The notes: generated from the letters alone by a model not told the origin. Shown: positions 37,229 to 46,383, counted from the stretch's first letter. The stretch: 64,000 nucleotides of DNA from Polaribacter huanghezhanensis (GCF_030444335.1 NZ_CP128595.1:744001-808000), one strand, 5' to 3'. Numbers and translations: made by a program.

Positions 37229-38566
37229 ATGAATAGAACGGTAATAAAAAATGCGCAAATAGTAAACGAAAACATTGTTTTTAAAGGCGATTTGCTGATC
37301 GAAAACAACATTATAAAAGAAATTTCTAAACATATTTCTGCTTCAGAAAACACCAATATTATTGATGCAAATGGCAGTTTTTTATTGCCTGGTTTTATAG
37401 ATGATCAAGTGCATTTTCGTGAACCAGGATTAACACATAAAGCAAACATCGCCACAGAAAGTAAAGCGGCAATTGCTGGCGGAATTACTTCTTTTATAGA
37501 AATGCCAAACACCGTTCCGCAGGCTACAACACAAGAATTGTTAGAGGATAAATTTAAAATTGCTGCAAAAGATTCGTACGCAAATTATTCATTTATGTTT
37601 GGCGGCACCAACGATAATTTAGAAGAATTGCTAAAAACAAATCCTAAAAAGGTCGCCGGAATAAAATTATTCTTAGGTTCATCAACAGGAAATATGTTGG
37701 TGGATAATGAAGAAGTGTTAGAAAAAATATTTTCATCTACAAAGATGTTAATTTCGGTTCATTGCGAAGACGAAGCTACCATCAGAAAAAATACCGAACA
37801 CTATAAGGCTATTTATGGCGATGATATTCCGTTAAAATTTCATCCAATTATACGAAGCGAAGAAGCCTGTTATTTGTCATCATCAAGAGCAATTGAATTG
37901 GCTAAAAAAACCGGAGCAAGATTGCATATTTTTCATCTTTCAACAGAAAAGGAAACACATCTTTTTAGAAATGACATTCCGTTAGAAGAAAAACAAATTA
38001 CCGCCGAAGTTTGTATACATCATTTATGGTTTTCTGATAAAGATTACGATGAAAAAGGAACTTTGATAAAATGGAATCCAGCAGTAAAAACGGCAAATGA
38101 TAGAGCGGGTTTATGGAAAGCATTATTGGACGATAGAATTGATGTAATTGCAACCGATCATGCGCCACACACAATTGAAGAAAAAAACAATGTGTATACA
38201 AAAGCTCCGAGTGGTGGACCTTTAGTGCAACATGCATTAAATGCAATTTTAGAAAAAGTAAAAGAAGGAACAATTTCTATTGAAAAAGCGGTAGAAAAAA
38301 TGAGTCATAATCCGGCTAAAATCTTTAAAATAGAAAAACGCGGTTTTATAAAAGAAGGGTTTTATGCCGATTTAGTGTTGGTAAATTCCTCTCTTTCAAA
38401 CACCGTTTCTAAAGAAAATATTTTATACAAATGCGGTTGGTCTCCGTTTGAAGGCACCACCTTTTCATCAACAATTACACATACTTTTGTCAACGGAAAT
38501 TTGATGTACGAAAACGGAAAATTTAACGAAGAAATAAAAGGAGAACGCTTAGTTTTTAATCGATAA
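37229..38566 (+). CDS. pyrC: Dihydroorotase, class I-like with Gln in the first metal-ligand position
   Basis: Third step of pyrimidine synthesis: cyclisation of carbamoyl-aspartate. 445 residues of the amidohydrolase fold with GFIDDQVHFREPG, MPNTVPQ, KLFLGSSTGNM, HCEDE, HIFHLST and TDHAPH. In most class I enzymes the first motif is HxH; here it is Gln60-Val-His62, so one zinc ligand is replaced. The DDQVHF form is, to my knowledge, usual in Bacteroidota. Alternatively it may be a relative with another amidohydrolase activity. Operon partner of the glycosyltransferase and DUF4296 gene, gaps of 1 and 2 nt. Confidence 0.9.
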   Translation: MNRTVIKNAQIVNENIVFKGDLLIENNIIKEISKHISASENTNIIDANGSFLLPGFIDDQVHFREPGLTHKANIATESKAAIAGGITSFIEMPNTVPQATTQELLEDKFKIAAKDSYANYSFMFGGTNDNLEELLKTNPKKVAGIKLFLGSSTGNMLVDNEEVLEKIFSSTKMLISVHCEDEATIRKNTEHYKAIYGDDIPLKFHPIIRSEEACYLSSSRAIELAKKTGARLHIFHLSTEKETHLFRNDIPLEEKQITAEVCIHHLWFSDKDYDEKGTLIKWNPAVKTANDRAGLWKALLDDRIDVIATDHAPHTIEEKNNVYTKAPSGGPLVQHALNAILEKVKEGTISIEKAVEKMSHNPAKIFKIEKRGFIKEGFYADLVLVNSSLSNTVSKENILYKCGWSPFEGTTFSSTITHTFVNGNLMYENGKFNEEIKGERLVFNR

Positions 38567-38568
38567 TT

Positions 38569-38922
38569 ATGAAAAAAATACTGTTCTTTTTAATTGTAAT
38601 TGTCTTGACTTCTTGTACAAGCAACACCATTTTAAAAAAACCAAAAGATTTAATTCCGAAGGATACAATGGTGCTTTTATTGACCGATTTATTTATTGCA
38701 AAAAGCGCTTTTCCTGAAAAAAACACACTAAATCAACGTAAAATAAACTACATCCCTTTGGTATATAATAAATACAAAATTGACAGTACACGCTTTAGTA
38801 AAAGCAATTTTTATTACACGTCTAAACTTGAAGAGTATGAGTTAATTTACACTGCTGTAAACACCAAGTTGCTTGCTAAAAAAGCTGAACTAGAAGAGCT
38901 TTTAAAAGACAAATCAGAATAA
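38569..38922 (+). CDS. DUF4296 lipoprotein
   Basis: 117 residues with a lipobox (VIVLTSC, Cys16). The helical mature part (LIPKDTMVLLLTDLFIAKSAF, YNKYKIDSTRFSKSNFYY) matches the Bacteroidota DUF4296 family. Function unknown. Last gene of the glycosyltransferase-pyrC operon, starting 2 nt after pyrC. Confidence 0.8.
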   Translation: MKKILFFLIVIVLTSCTSNTILKKPKDLIPKDTMVLLLTDLFIAKSAFPEKNTLNQRKINYIPLVYNKYKIDSTRFSKSNFYYTSKLEEYELIYTAVNTKLLAKKAELEELLKDKSE

Positions 38923-38928
38923 GCTTCT

Positions 38929-39942
38929 CTAAATGTTCTTTTCTTTTTTATAAATCGCGCAAACTTCTTCAATTACTTGTTTTGTTGATTCAAAAGTAAA
39001 CCCAATTGTATCTGTAAATTTTTCTGAAGAATACTGTGTTTTTCCGTGTAAAGAGTTCACCGAATCCTTAGTAATCAATCGTTTTTTTCTAGTGATAAAA
39101 GTAACAACCGCATCCATTCTTCTTAAGATTTTTGAAAGCATTCTTGAAATCCGAATTGTTGGTGGTTTTTTACCAAATTGATTCGCGATGAATGTAAAAA
39201 TTTCTCGAAAGGAATTGTTTTCTGAGACTAAAATAAATTGCTCATTTTTTACCGAACTTTCTGTCAATTGAATCATTGCTTTTGCAACATCTTCTACACC
39301 AACAAAACCGGTAACTCCTTCTGTAAAATACTTAAATCCTTTTGCAGCTTTAGAAAAAAATTGCCCAGTATTTATATCCCAAAATCCAGCGCCAAGAATG
39401 ACACCAGGATTTACAATTACAACATCAATTCCTTCTTGACTTCCGCGCCAAACTTCCATTTCTGCACCGTGTTTCGTAATTGCATATCCGTTATTGTTTG
39501 CCTCTGTATTCCATTCGTTTTCTTCAGTAACAATTTCGTTATTTATAGCATCCCCAATAGCGGCAATAGAACTAACATAACAGAGTTTTTTTACAGAATT
39601 GGCAATACATTGGTTGACAATATTTGCGGTTCCTTCAATATTTATTTGACGCATTTTTCGATACTCTTTTTCATCAAAAGAAACCAAAGCAGCAGCATGG
39701 TACACAATTGTAATCTCTTTAAAAACTGCTGTTAACGAAGGAACATCTGTAATATCCGCTTGTACCCAATCAATTTTAGAAAAATGCGAATCTACATCAT
39801 CCGTAAAATAAGAAAAGACTCTTTTTAAAGCTTCAAAACTTTTTTCGGTTCTGTAAATTGCTTTAATCTTTTCGTTTTTTGCCGTTAATTGATATAATAA
39901 ATGCGAACCAACTAAACCTGTGCCTCCTGTTACTAAAATCAT
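38929..39942 (-). CDS. NAD(P)-dependent epimerase/dehydratase (extended SDR)
   Basis: 337 residues: Rossmann GGTGLVGSHLL at residues 6-16, VYHAAALVSFD, catalytic-type Ser in VSSIAAIG and YAITKHGAE (YxxxK). The substrate is not deducible; relatives include dihydroflavonol-4-reductase-like and sterol-dehydrogenase-like enzymes. A degenerate -7 box (TATTTTCG) ends about 4 nt before its ATG on the minus strand. Convergent with DUF4296 and divergent from tyrS. Confidence 0.85.
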   Translation of the reverse strand: MILVTGGTGLVGSHLLYQLTAKNEKIKAIYRTEKSFEALKRVFSYFTDDVDSHFSKIDWVQADITDVPSLTAVFKEITIVYHAAALVSFDEKEYRKMRQINIEGTANIVNQCIANSVKKLCYVSSIAAIGDAINNEIVTEENEWNTEANNNGYAITKHGAEMEVWRGSQEGIDVVIVNPGVILGAGFWDINTGQFFSKAAKGFKYFTEGVTGFVGVEDVAKAMIQLTESSVKNEQFILVSENNSFREIFTFIANQFGKKPPTIRISRMLSKILRRMDAVVTFITRKKRLITKDSVNSLHGKTQYSSEKFTDTIGFTFESTKQVIEEVCAIYKKEKNI

Positions 39943-39975
39943 ATAACGAAAATAGAATTTTTTAAACGATAAATG

Positions 39976-39983
39976 TATCTTTG
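39976..39983 (+). promoter_or_regulatory. -7 box for tyrS
   Basis: TATCTTTG, 15 nt before the first ATG (39999), giving a leader of about 10-16 nt. Confidence 0.5.
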
Positions 39984-39998
39984 CTCACTGATTAATTT

Positions 39999-41297
39999 AT
40001 GACGATGAAAAATTTTATTGAAGAATTACAATGGAGAGGAATGTTACACGATAGCATGCCTGGAACAGAAGAACACTTATTAGAAGAAATGCGTAGCGCG
40101 TATGTTGGCTTTGATCCAACGGCAGATTCGCTACACATTGGTAATTTAGTTCCTATTATGTTATTGGCACATTATCAAAGATGTGGACATAGACCAATTG
40201 CTTTGGTTGGAGGTGCAACGGGTATGATTGGTGATCCTTCAGGAAAATCTTCTGAACGTAATCTATTGGATGAAAAAACCTTACGTCATAATCAAGAATG
40301 TGTAAAAGCGCAATTAGGACATTTTTTAGATTTTGATTCTGATGCAAAAAATGCAGCACTTTTGGTCAATAATTACGATTGGATGAAAGAAATTTCTTTC
40401 CTAGAATTTATCAGAGATGTTGGTAAACACATTACTGTAAATTATATGATGGCAAAAGATTCTGTAAAAAACAGAATTAGCTCAGAATCTAAAGAAGGAA
40501 TGTCTTTTACGGAATTTACCTATCAAATGGTTCAAGGATATGATTTCTTGCATTTGTACAGAGAAAAATCAGCAACTTTACAAATGGGTGGTTCTGATCA
40601 ATGGGGAAATATTACAACCGGAACAGAATTAATTAGAAGAATTGGTGGCGGAAAAGGATACGCAATTACCTGTCCGTTAATCACAAAATCTGATGGTTCT
40701 AAATTCGGAAAGTCTGAAGGGGGAAATGTTTGGCTAGATGCCAAGAGAACTTCTGCGTATAAATTTTACCAATATTGGTTAAATACTTCTGATGAGGATG
40801 CAGAAAAATATATAAAAATATTTACTTTTTTAGACAAAGAAACAATTGATTCTTTGGTTAAAGAACACAAAGAAGCTCCACACGTTAGAGTTTTACAAAA
40901 ACGTTTAGGAGAAGAAGTTACCGTTTTAGTTCACGGAAAAGAGGAGTATCAAAATGCTATAAAAGCCTCTAATATTTTGTTTGGAAAATCTACTTCTGAC
41001 GATATTAAATCGTTAGACGAACAAACCTTTTTAGATGTTTTTGAAGGTGTTCCGCAAGCTTCCGTTACAAAAGAAGAGATTGAAAACGGTTTAGATATGA
41101 TTGGTGCTTTGGCAGCAAAAACGAACTTTTTAGCTTCAAATTCTGATGCACGTAGAGCATTAAAAGAAAATGCTGTTTCTGTAAATAAAGAAAAAGTAAA
41201 AGAAGAATATACCATTACTTCTGATGATTTAATTGCAAATAAATATGTGTTATTACAACGCGGAAAGAAAAGTTATTTTTTATTAAACGTTGAGTAA
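39999..41297 (+). CDS. tyrS: Tyrosyl-tRNA synthetase
   Basis: Class I synthetase charging tRNA-Tyr. 432 residues: [13 protein letters not shown] (HIGH motif), [28 protein letters not shown], the KMSKS-equivalent KFGKSEGG, and a C-terminal S4 RNA-binding domain ([21 protein letters not shown]). KFGKS for KMSKS is normal for bacterial TyrRS. A second ATG at 40005 is an alternative start. Confidence 0.97.
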   Translation: MTMKNFIEELQWRGMLHDSMPGTEEHLLEEMRSAYVGFDPTADSLHIGNLVPIMLLAHYQRCGHRPIALVGGATGMIGDPSGKSSERNLLDEKTLRHNQECVKAQLGHFLDFDSDAKNAALLVNNYDWMKEISFLEFIRDVGKHITVNYMMAKDSVKNRISSESKEGMSFTEFTYQMVQGYDFLHLYREKSATLQMGGSDQWGNITTGTELIRRIGGGKGYAITCPLITKSDGSKFGKSEGGNVWLDAKRTSAYKFYQYWLNTSDEDAEKYIKIFTFLDKETIDSLVKEHKEAPHVRVLQKRLGEEVTVLVHGKEEYQNAIKASNILFGKSTSDDIKSLDEQTFLDVFEGVPQASVTKEEIENGLDMIGALAAKTNFLASNSDARRALKENAVSVNKEKVKEEYTITSDDLIANKYVLLQRGKKSYFLLNVE

Positions 41298-41311
41298 ATT
41301 TATAGAAATTC

Positions 41312-41379
41312 TGTCATTCCTGCGCAGGCAGGAATCTAAAACAACATTTCGATGGATTCCTGTTTCCACAGGAATGACA
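41312..41379. repeat. Interspersed palindromic repeat of the GTCATTCCTG type
   Basis: Outer arms GTCATTCCTG (41313-41322) and CAGGAATGAC (41369-41378) are perfect inverted repeats; inner CAGGCAGGAATC and GATGGATTCCTG add pairing. This GTCATTCCTGCG repeat type occurs across many bacterial phyla. It separates tyrS from the convergent YHS gene and may terminate both. Confidence 0.65.
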
Positions 41380-41383
41380 AACG

Positions 41384-41827
41384 TTAATTCTTTTTTAATT
41401 TCTCCCAATTTTTATCTGCGGATGTTTTTAATTCTTCTGCGCCTTCTTTGGTCCAAAGTTTTAAGGTATTTGTTCCCCAAGAGTTGTAAAACAAATATAA
41501 TTTTCCGTCTCTAATTTCAAATGTTTTTGGATTTATAGCAACTTTTTCTCCGTTTTTACCTATTGCGTAGGCGCAATATCCGCCGTATTGAGGCATGTAT
41601 TTTTTTGGTACTTTTTTAAATGTTTCTAAATTTTCTTTATTAGAAAATAGAAATTTTACGCCATCAAAAGTGGTTTGAAATTTCTTATTTCCTTTTTCTG
41701 CGTTGTTGTTAAAATATTCAACAACATCATAGCCTTCGGCGATAAAATCTTTTTTTGTATTATAATCTTGTTGTGCAAAAAAAGTGGTTGAAATACTTAT
41801 AAATAGAAGTGTAATGAATTGTTTCAT
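41384..41827 (-). CDS. Secreted YHS-domain protein
   Basis: 147 residues with a signal peptide ending TFFAQQD. The YHS-type core appears as IAEGYDVVEYFNNN and VKFLFSNKENLETFKKVPKKYMPQYGGYCAYAIGKN. YHS domains are small and thought to bind metal; here the motif is seen as YGGYCAYA. Last gene of a three-gene minus-strand group with DoxX and LuxE-like genes. Confidence 0.82.
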   Translation of the reverse strand: MKQFITLLFISISTTFFAQQDYNTKKDFIAEGYDVVEYFNNNAEKGNKKFQTTFDGVKFLFSNKENLETFKKVPKKYMPQYGGYCAYAIGKNGEKVAINPKTFEIRDGKLYLFYNSWGTNTLKLWTKEGAEELKTSADKNWEKLKKN

Positions 41828-41891
41828 CTAAAATAGTTTTAAGTATAGTCGATGAACAATTTAAAAAATTACAAAAAGAATTTATTGTGGT

Positions 41892-42323
41892 TTACTCTTT
41901 AGATTTAAAAATCAGAATGTCCAACTCTAAATACTTTTCTTTTAGAAGACTCAAAGCAAAAGCTCCGGCAGAAGCTGTAAAAACAGAAAAGTCAAAAGCT
42001 CCTTTTATTCCAGTAGAAAAAGTCATAGATACAGCAAAAATCAACAATAAAAATCCGCTTAATTTTGCGAAAAACTCTGTTTTAAATCCAATTATTAAGA
42101 AAATTGCAAAAAGAATTTCTGCTGCGGTTGCTATAATTCCAATTGTTGAAATAAACGAAATAGGAATCCAAGGGTTTATGAGTTGAGTGTAGTTTAAAAA
42201 GTTTTCCCAATTTCCCCATGCAGAAACATCTTTGTTCCATATTCCAAATCTGTCAGCTACGGCTGATAAAAACCCCAATGATATTGCAAATCGCAAAAAG
42301 AGTTTGATTATTTTATTGCTCAT
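41892..42323 (-). CDS. DoxX-family membrane protein
   Basis: 143 residues with four transmembrane helices, including FLRFAISLGFLSAVADRFGIW at the start and IGIIATAAEILFAIFLIIGF in the middle, typical of DoxX-like proteins. The family includes the small subunit of thiosulfate:quinone oxidoreductase and many uncharacterised proteins. An open frame on the opposite strand across the same region is a shadow. It lies 25 nt downstream of the LuxE-like gene. Confidence 0.78.
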   Translation of the reverse strand: MSNKIIKLFLRFAISLGFLSAVADRFGIWNKDVSAWGNWENFLNYTQLINPWIPISFISTIGIIATAAEILFAIFLIIGFKTEFFAKLSGFLLLIFAVSMTFSTGIKGAFDFSVFTASAGAFALSLLKEKYLELDILIFKSKE

Positions 42324-42348
42324 ATTTTCTTTATTTTCCTTAAACCTA

Positions 42349-43323
42349 CTACAACACCATTAAATTACAACCTCTAATATCAGAATTATCAAAGCGTCCA
42401 ATAATTTCGAAACTTCCGTTTTGGTGTACTTTCCCTAAATCTTGCGTAGCAATAAACGAACACGAATTGTAATTGGCTAAATCGATGACGTTAATTCCGC
42501 CTGTTTTATTTGGTTGTTGAATTGTTAATGCGTCTTCTGTGTCGCGTGTTAAGATTTTCATCCAAGGCGGGCAATCAAAAACTCCATTTCCTTTAGAATA
42601 CGCTTGACTTAACAATTCTGTCATTCCGTATTCTGAGTGAATTTGAGAAACGCCAAATCCGTTTTTAAGAATTGTGTGTAATTCTTCACGAATCAATTCT
42701 TTTCTGCGCCCTTTCATTCCGCCAGTTTCCATAACGATGGTGTTTTTTAAATCGAATTGATACTCGTCTATCAAATCTAATAAAGCAAAAGAAACACCAA
42801 TTAGTAAGACTTTTTTGTCTGATTGATTTAATCGAATTAACGTCTCTGACAATTCCTTTAAATTGTTTAGATAAAATCCGCTTTCTGGTTGATTAGATTT
42901 TTCAATCAAATCATTGACCATATACACCAAAGACGAACCTTTTCGTTCTAAATAATTTGGCAACAAAGCTAAAACTGTATATTCTTTTATGTCGCCATAA
43001 AAATGATGAAATCCTTTTAAATAACTTTCTTCGTACAAAGAAATATCGATTACAAAATGTTTACTAGTTACGCTTCCTGTAGTTCCAGAACTCGAAAAAG
43101 TTTCTTGGATTTCATCCAAAGAAGAAAGGATTTTTCGAGATTTAAAAAACTGAATTGGTAAAAACGGAATGTCTTTAATTTTGGTAACATCAGAAGGATG
43201 AATGTATAATAAATCACAAAAAGAACGATATACTTTATTGTTTTTAAACTGATGTTTAAATATTGCTAAAGCAACTTCTTTAAAGTTTTGGTTAGATGTA
43301 CTATTAAAAATGGCGTTCTTCAT
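42349..43323 (-). CDS. LuxE-like acyl-protein synthetase / acyl-adenylating enzyme
   Basis: 324 residues resembling LuxE (long-chain-fatty-acid-protein ligase): FKSRKILS, the ATP/phosphate loop FSSSGTTGSVTSKH, GVSFALLDLID, METGGMKGRRKELIREEL, HSEYGMTELLSQAYS and terminal GRFDNSDIRGCNLMVL. It activates an acyl group as adenylate. No luxA/B genes are near, so bioluminescence is not implied; flavobacterial relatives often accompany surface-polymer genes. Start is the ATG at 43323; the upstream ATG at 43332 lies inside a -7 box. Confidence 0.82.
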   Translation of the reverse strand: MKNAIFNSTSNQNFKEVALAIFKHQFKNNKVYRSFCDLLYIHPSDVTKIKDIPFLPIQFFKSRKILSSLDEIQETFSSSGTTGSVTSKHFVIDISLYEESYLKGFHHFYGDIKEYTVLALLPNYLERKGSSLVYMVNDLIEKSNQPESGFYLNNLKELSETLIRLNQSDKKVLLIGVSFALLDLIDEYQFDLKNTIVMETGGMKGRRKELIREELHTILKNGFGVSQIHSEYGMTELLSQAYSKGNGVFDCPPWMKILTRDTEDALTIQQPNKTGGINVIDLANYNSCSFIATQDLGKVHQNGSFEIIGRFDNSDIRGCNLMVL

Positions 43324-43329
43324 GTATTG

Positions 43330-43337
43330 CAAAAATA
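43330..43337 (-). promoter_or_regulatory. -7 box for the LuxE-like gene, near-leaderless
   Basis: The minus strand reads TATTTTTG, ending 6 nt before the ATG at 43323. Confidence 0.45.
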
Positions 43338-43433
43338 GTTGATAAAAATAGCTTTAAATATAAAATGTTAAGATTGTTTATTTTTAAACAATCATTTAGA
43401 TTTTGTTTAATTTATTATCTGTTAAATTATTTG

Positions 43434-43441
43434 TAGTTTTG
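43434..43441 (+). promoter_or_regulatory. -7 box for the aldehyde dehydrogenase gene
   Basis: TAGTTTTG, 35 nt before the ATG at 43477; a TTTTG at 43401-43405 is about 28 nt upstream, longer than the usual spacer. Confidence 0.4.
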
Positions 43442-43476
43442 ATGTTCAGTTTTAACAACTAAATAAGAACAACAAA

Positions 43477-45018
43477 ATGAGCGAATTTGGCATAAAAGAA
43501 GCACTACTACAATTAGGTGTAAAAGATATAAATAACGGAAGTTCTACAGGTTCAAACAATTTTTCTAATGGAGAAATTATTGAAAGTTACTCTCCAGTTG
43601 ACGGAAAGTTAATTGGCAAAGTAAAAACCACTACTAAAGAAGATTACGAAAAAGTAATGCAAACGGCAACTGAAGCATTTTTATCTTTTAGAAATATGCC
43701 AGCTCCTCAAAGAGGAGAAATTGTTCGTCAATTTGGAAATAAATTAAGAGATTTAAAAGAACCTTTAGGAAAATTGGTTTCCTATGAAATGGGAAAATCT
43801 TTGCAAGAAGGGTATGGTGAAGTTCAAGAAATGATTGACATCTGTGATTTTGCTGTTGGATTATCAAGACAATTAAACGGACAAACAATTCCGTCTGAAA
43901 GACCAGGACACGTAATGAGAGAGCAATGGCATCCAATTGGTGTTGTCGGAATTATCTCTGCATTTAATTTTCCTGTTGCTGTTTGGGCTTGGAACACAGC
44001 ATTAGCTTGGATTTGTGGTGATGTTTGTGTATGGAAAGGTTCTGAAAAAGCGCCTTTATGTACCATTGCTTGTCAAAATATTATTGCTGCAATTTTAAAA
44101 GAAAATAATTTACCAGAAGGAATTTCTTCTATTATCAATGGAGATTATAAAGTTGGTGAAATGATGACAACAGATACTAGAGTTCCTTTAGTTTCTGCAA
44201 CTGGATCAACAAGAATGGGAAGAATCGTTGGTGCAACCGTTGCGCAACGTTTCGGAAAATCTTTATTAGAATTAGGTGGAAACAATGCTATTATTATTAC
44301 ACCAACTGCAGATTTAAAAGTAGTGGTTCCTGGTGCTGTATTTGGTGCTGTTGGAACTTGTGGACAACGTTGTACGTCTACAAGAAGATTAATTATTCAC
44401 GAATCTGTGTATGATAAAGTAAGAGATGCTATTGTTGGTGCTTACGGTCAAATAAAAATTGGAAACCCTTTAGATGAGACGAAACATGTTGGTCCGTTAA
44501 TTGACAGAGATGCGGTAAACAACTATTTATCCGCAATTGAAAAAGCAAAAGCTGAAGGAGGAAATGTATTGGTTCAAGGAGGCGTTTTAGAAGGAGAAGG
44601 ATACGAAAGTGGTTGTTATGTTAACCCTTGTATTATTGAAGCTGAAAATCATTTTGAAATTGTACAACACGAAACTTTTGCTCCAATTTTATATTTGATG
44701 AAATATGCTGGAGACATAGAAAATGCCATCGACAAACAAAATGGTGTTGTTCAAGGATTGTCATCAGCAATTATGACTAATGAATTAAAAGAAGCTGAAA
44801 AATTCTTGTCTTATGTGGGTTCTGATTGTGGAATTGCAAATGTAAACATCGGAACTTCTGGTGCGGAAATTGGTGGCGCTTTTGGTGGAGAAAAAGAAAC
44901 TGGTGGCGGACGCGAATCTGGTTCTGACGCTTGGAAAGTATACATGAGAAGACAAACAAATACAATCAATTATTCTGACGAATTGCCGTTAGCGCAAGGA
45001 ATTAAATTCGATTTATAG
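43477..45018 (+). CDS. Aldehyde dehydrogenase, ALDH7 (alpha-aminoadipic semialdehyde dehydrogenase) type
   Basis: NAD-dependent oxidation of an aldehyde to the acid; ALDH7 members act on alpha-aminoadipate semialdehyde in lysine breakdown. 513 residues with VGIISAFNFPVAVWAWN, WKGSEKAPL, SATGSTRMGR, catalytic Glu in LELGGNNAIII and catalytic Cys in GTCGQRCTSTRRL, plus GGAFGGEKETGGGRESGSDAWK, which is characteristic of ALDH7. Monocistronic with a terminator. Confidence 0.92.
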   Translation: MSEFGIKEALLQLGVKDINNGSSTGSNNFSNGEIIESYSPVDGKLIGKVKTTTKEDYEKVMQTATEAFLSFRNMPAPQRGEIVRQFGNKLRDLKEPLGKLVSYEMGKSLQEGYGEVQEMIDICDFAVGLSRQLNGQTIPSERPGHVMREQWHPIGVVGIISAFNFPVAVWAWNTALAWICGDVCVWKGSEKAPLCTIACQNIIAAILKENNLPEGISSIINGDYKVGEMMTTDTRVPLVSATGSTRMGRIVGATVAQRFGKSLLELGGNNAIIITPTADLKVVVPGAVFGAVGTCGQRCTSTRRLIIHESVYDKVRDAIVGAYGQIKIGNPLDETKHVGPLIDRDAVNNYLSAIEKAKAEGGNVLVQGGVLEGEGYESGCYVNPCIIEAENHFEIVQHETFAPILYLMKYAGDIENAIDKQNGVVQGLSSAIMTNELKEAEKFLSYVGSDCGIANVNIGTSGAEIGGAFGGEKETGGGRESGSDAWKVYMRRQTNTINYSDELPLAQGIKFDL

Positions 45019-45042
45019 AGATCGAATATTAAATTTATATTT

Positions 45043-45073
45043 AAAACCCCAACTCAATTGAGTTGGGTTTTTT
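45043..45073 (+). terminator. Aldehyde dehydrogenase gene terminator
   Basis: CCCAACTCAA directly followed by TTGAGTTGGG (45048-45067), a perfect palindrome with a T-run. Confidence 0.88.
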
Positions 45074-45133
45074 GTTTTGAGAATCTAATTAAACTATTAT
45101 GTCTATTTTTATCTAAACAAAAAGAAAAAAATC

Positions 45134-45718
45134 ATGAAAAAAATTATTTATTTCTGTATTGTTATTGGTATGATTTCATGCAAATCAGAAAAAACATACA
45201 ATGTTGGACAAATTATAACCTCTAAAGGTGAAATCTTAATTTGGCTACATGAAGAAACACCAAAACACAAAGCAAGTTTTACACAATTAGCAAATGATGG
45301 TTATTGGGATACTTATACCTTTAATCGTGTAATACCAAATTTTGTTGCTCAAGCTGGTTGCCCAGATACACCAGAAGGTTTTAACGATCCAGAATATTTA
45401 TTAGAACCCGAGTTTAATAAAAAGTTGCGTCATGTATATGGTGCTGTTGGTGCTGGTCGTGATGATAACCCAAAAATGCTTTCTGCTAGATGCCAATTTT
45501 ATATTGTTCAAAATAAAAATGGTTTAAGTAGATTAGATGACAAATACACCATTTTTGGAAAAGTTATTAAAGGTATGGATGTTGTAAATACAATAACAAA
45601 TATAGAACGCGATTCTACCAATAAACCACTTACAGATATTTCGCTAGATGTAAATATGATTAAAATAAAAGCATCTGAGTTAGAAAAAATATATCCAGAA
45701 GGCGTACAAATAAAATAA
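45134..45718 (+). CDS. Lipoprotein peptidyl-prolyl cis-trans isomerase, cyclophilin type
   Basis: 194 residues with a lipobox (VIGMISC, Cys16), so it acts in the periplasm or at a membrane. Cyclophilin motifs: FTQLANDGYWDTYTFNRVIPNFVAQAG, AVGAGRDDNPKMLSARCQFYIVQN, and KYTIFGKVIKGMDVVN. It helps fold exported proteins. No partner gene is evident. Confidence 0.9.
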   Translation: MKKIIYFCIVIGMISCKSEKTYNVGQIITSKGEILIWLHEETPKHKASFTQLANDGYWDTYTFNRVIPNFVAQAGCPDTPEGFNDPEYLLEPEFNKKLRHVYGAVGAGRDDNPKMLSARCQFYIVQNKNGLSRLDDKYTIFGKVIKGMDVVNTITNIERDSTNKPLTDISLDVNMIKIKASELEKIYPEGVQIK

Positions 45719-45838
45719 TTATGAAGATTAAACCAAGTTAAAAAAAAATAGTCTAAGCGTAGATGTTCCAGGTAAAAAAATAATTTATTCGTATAACTGG
45801 TAGTCAAAAAAAAATTAAAAACTAAAAACAAGTATAAA

Positions 45839-46219
45839 ATGAAAGCAAAACACTTCGTAATTACAATCCTATTTTTTATTGGAGCATTAACAACAGTTCA
45901 GGCTCAAAGAGGTGAGCGCCCAGATCCAAAAGTACAAGCAAAAACAAATGCAGATACTTGGCAAAAAGAATTTGGTTTGTCTGATGACCAAAGAACAAAA
46001 GTGTATGATCTTCTTATAAAGTCTGCAGAAGACAGAACTAAGAAAATGACTGAATTAAGATCGAGTGGGGATAGAGAAGGAATGCGTGAAGCTTTTACAA
46101 AACTTCAAGCAGAAACAGACAAAGGATTGAAAGCAATATTTACTGACGCTCAATGGATAAAGTATGAAAATTGGAAAAAAGAAAACCCTCCAAGAAGAAG
46201 AAGTAGAGGAGGAAATTAA
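45839..46219 (+). CDS. Small secreted helical protein, Spy/LTXXQ-like
   Basis: 126 residues with a signal peptide (GALTTVQAQ) and a helical, highly charged mature part: WQKEFGLSDDQRTKVYDLLIKSAE, then FTDAQWIKYENWKKENPP and an Arg-rich tail (PPRRRSRGGN). The LSDDQRxKV layout resembles Spy/CpxP-type periplasmic proteins; this is a weak match. It has its own terminator. Function not known. Confidence 0.7.
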   Translation: MKAKHFVITILFFIGALTTVQAQRGERPDPKVQAKTNADTWQKEFGLSDDQRTKVYDLLIKSAEDRTKKMTELRSSGDREGMREAFTKLQAETDKGLKAIFTDAQWIKYENWKKENPPRRRSRGGN

Positions 46220-46235
46220 CAACCTCAGCAAATAG

Positions 46236-46267
46236 CAAAAAACCAACTCAAATGAGTTGGTTTTTTT
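46236..46267 (+). terminator. Terminator after the Spy-like gene
   Basis: AACCAACTCA (46241-46250) pairs with TGAGTTGGTT (46253-46262), followed by T residues. Confidence 0.88.
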
Positions 46268-46305
46268 ATTTTGTTAAACTTGACTTTCTTAAAAAAACCG
46301 CTAAC

Positions 46306-46363
46306 TTCGTTTAACGTCTGATAAAATGAATTAAAACTCACGTTATCATTATAGTTGTGCCTA
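46306..46363 (-). repeat. Left flank element of the orphan gene (inverted orientation)
   Basis: Contains TTCGTTTAACG (46306-46316) and GTTGTGCCTA (46354-46363). Their exact inverted copies lie at 47129-47139 and 47002-47011, so the element faces away from the gene on both sides. Confidence 0.55.
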
Positions 46364-46383
46364 ATTAAACAAACACCTGAAAT

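Noticed and set aside
39238..39735. 165-residue plus-strand open frame
   Set aside because: Antisense to the epimerase gene, Phe/Cys/Asn-rich composition typical of a shadow frame.
41887..42186. 99-residue plus-strand open frame
   Set aside because: Antisense to the DoxX gene, whose membrane helices and family motif are clear.
42349..43323. Part of a bioluminescence (lux) operon
   Set aside because: Only a LuxE-like ligase is present; neighbours are DoxX and YHS genes, with no luciferase.
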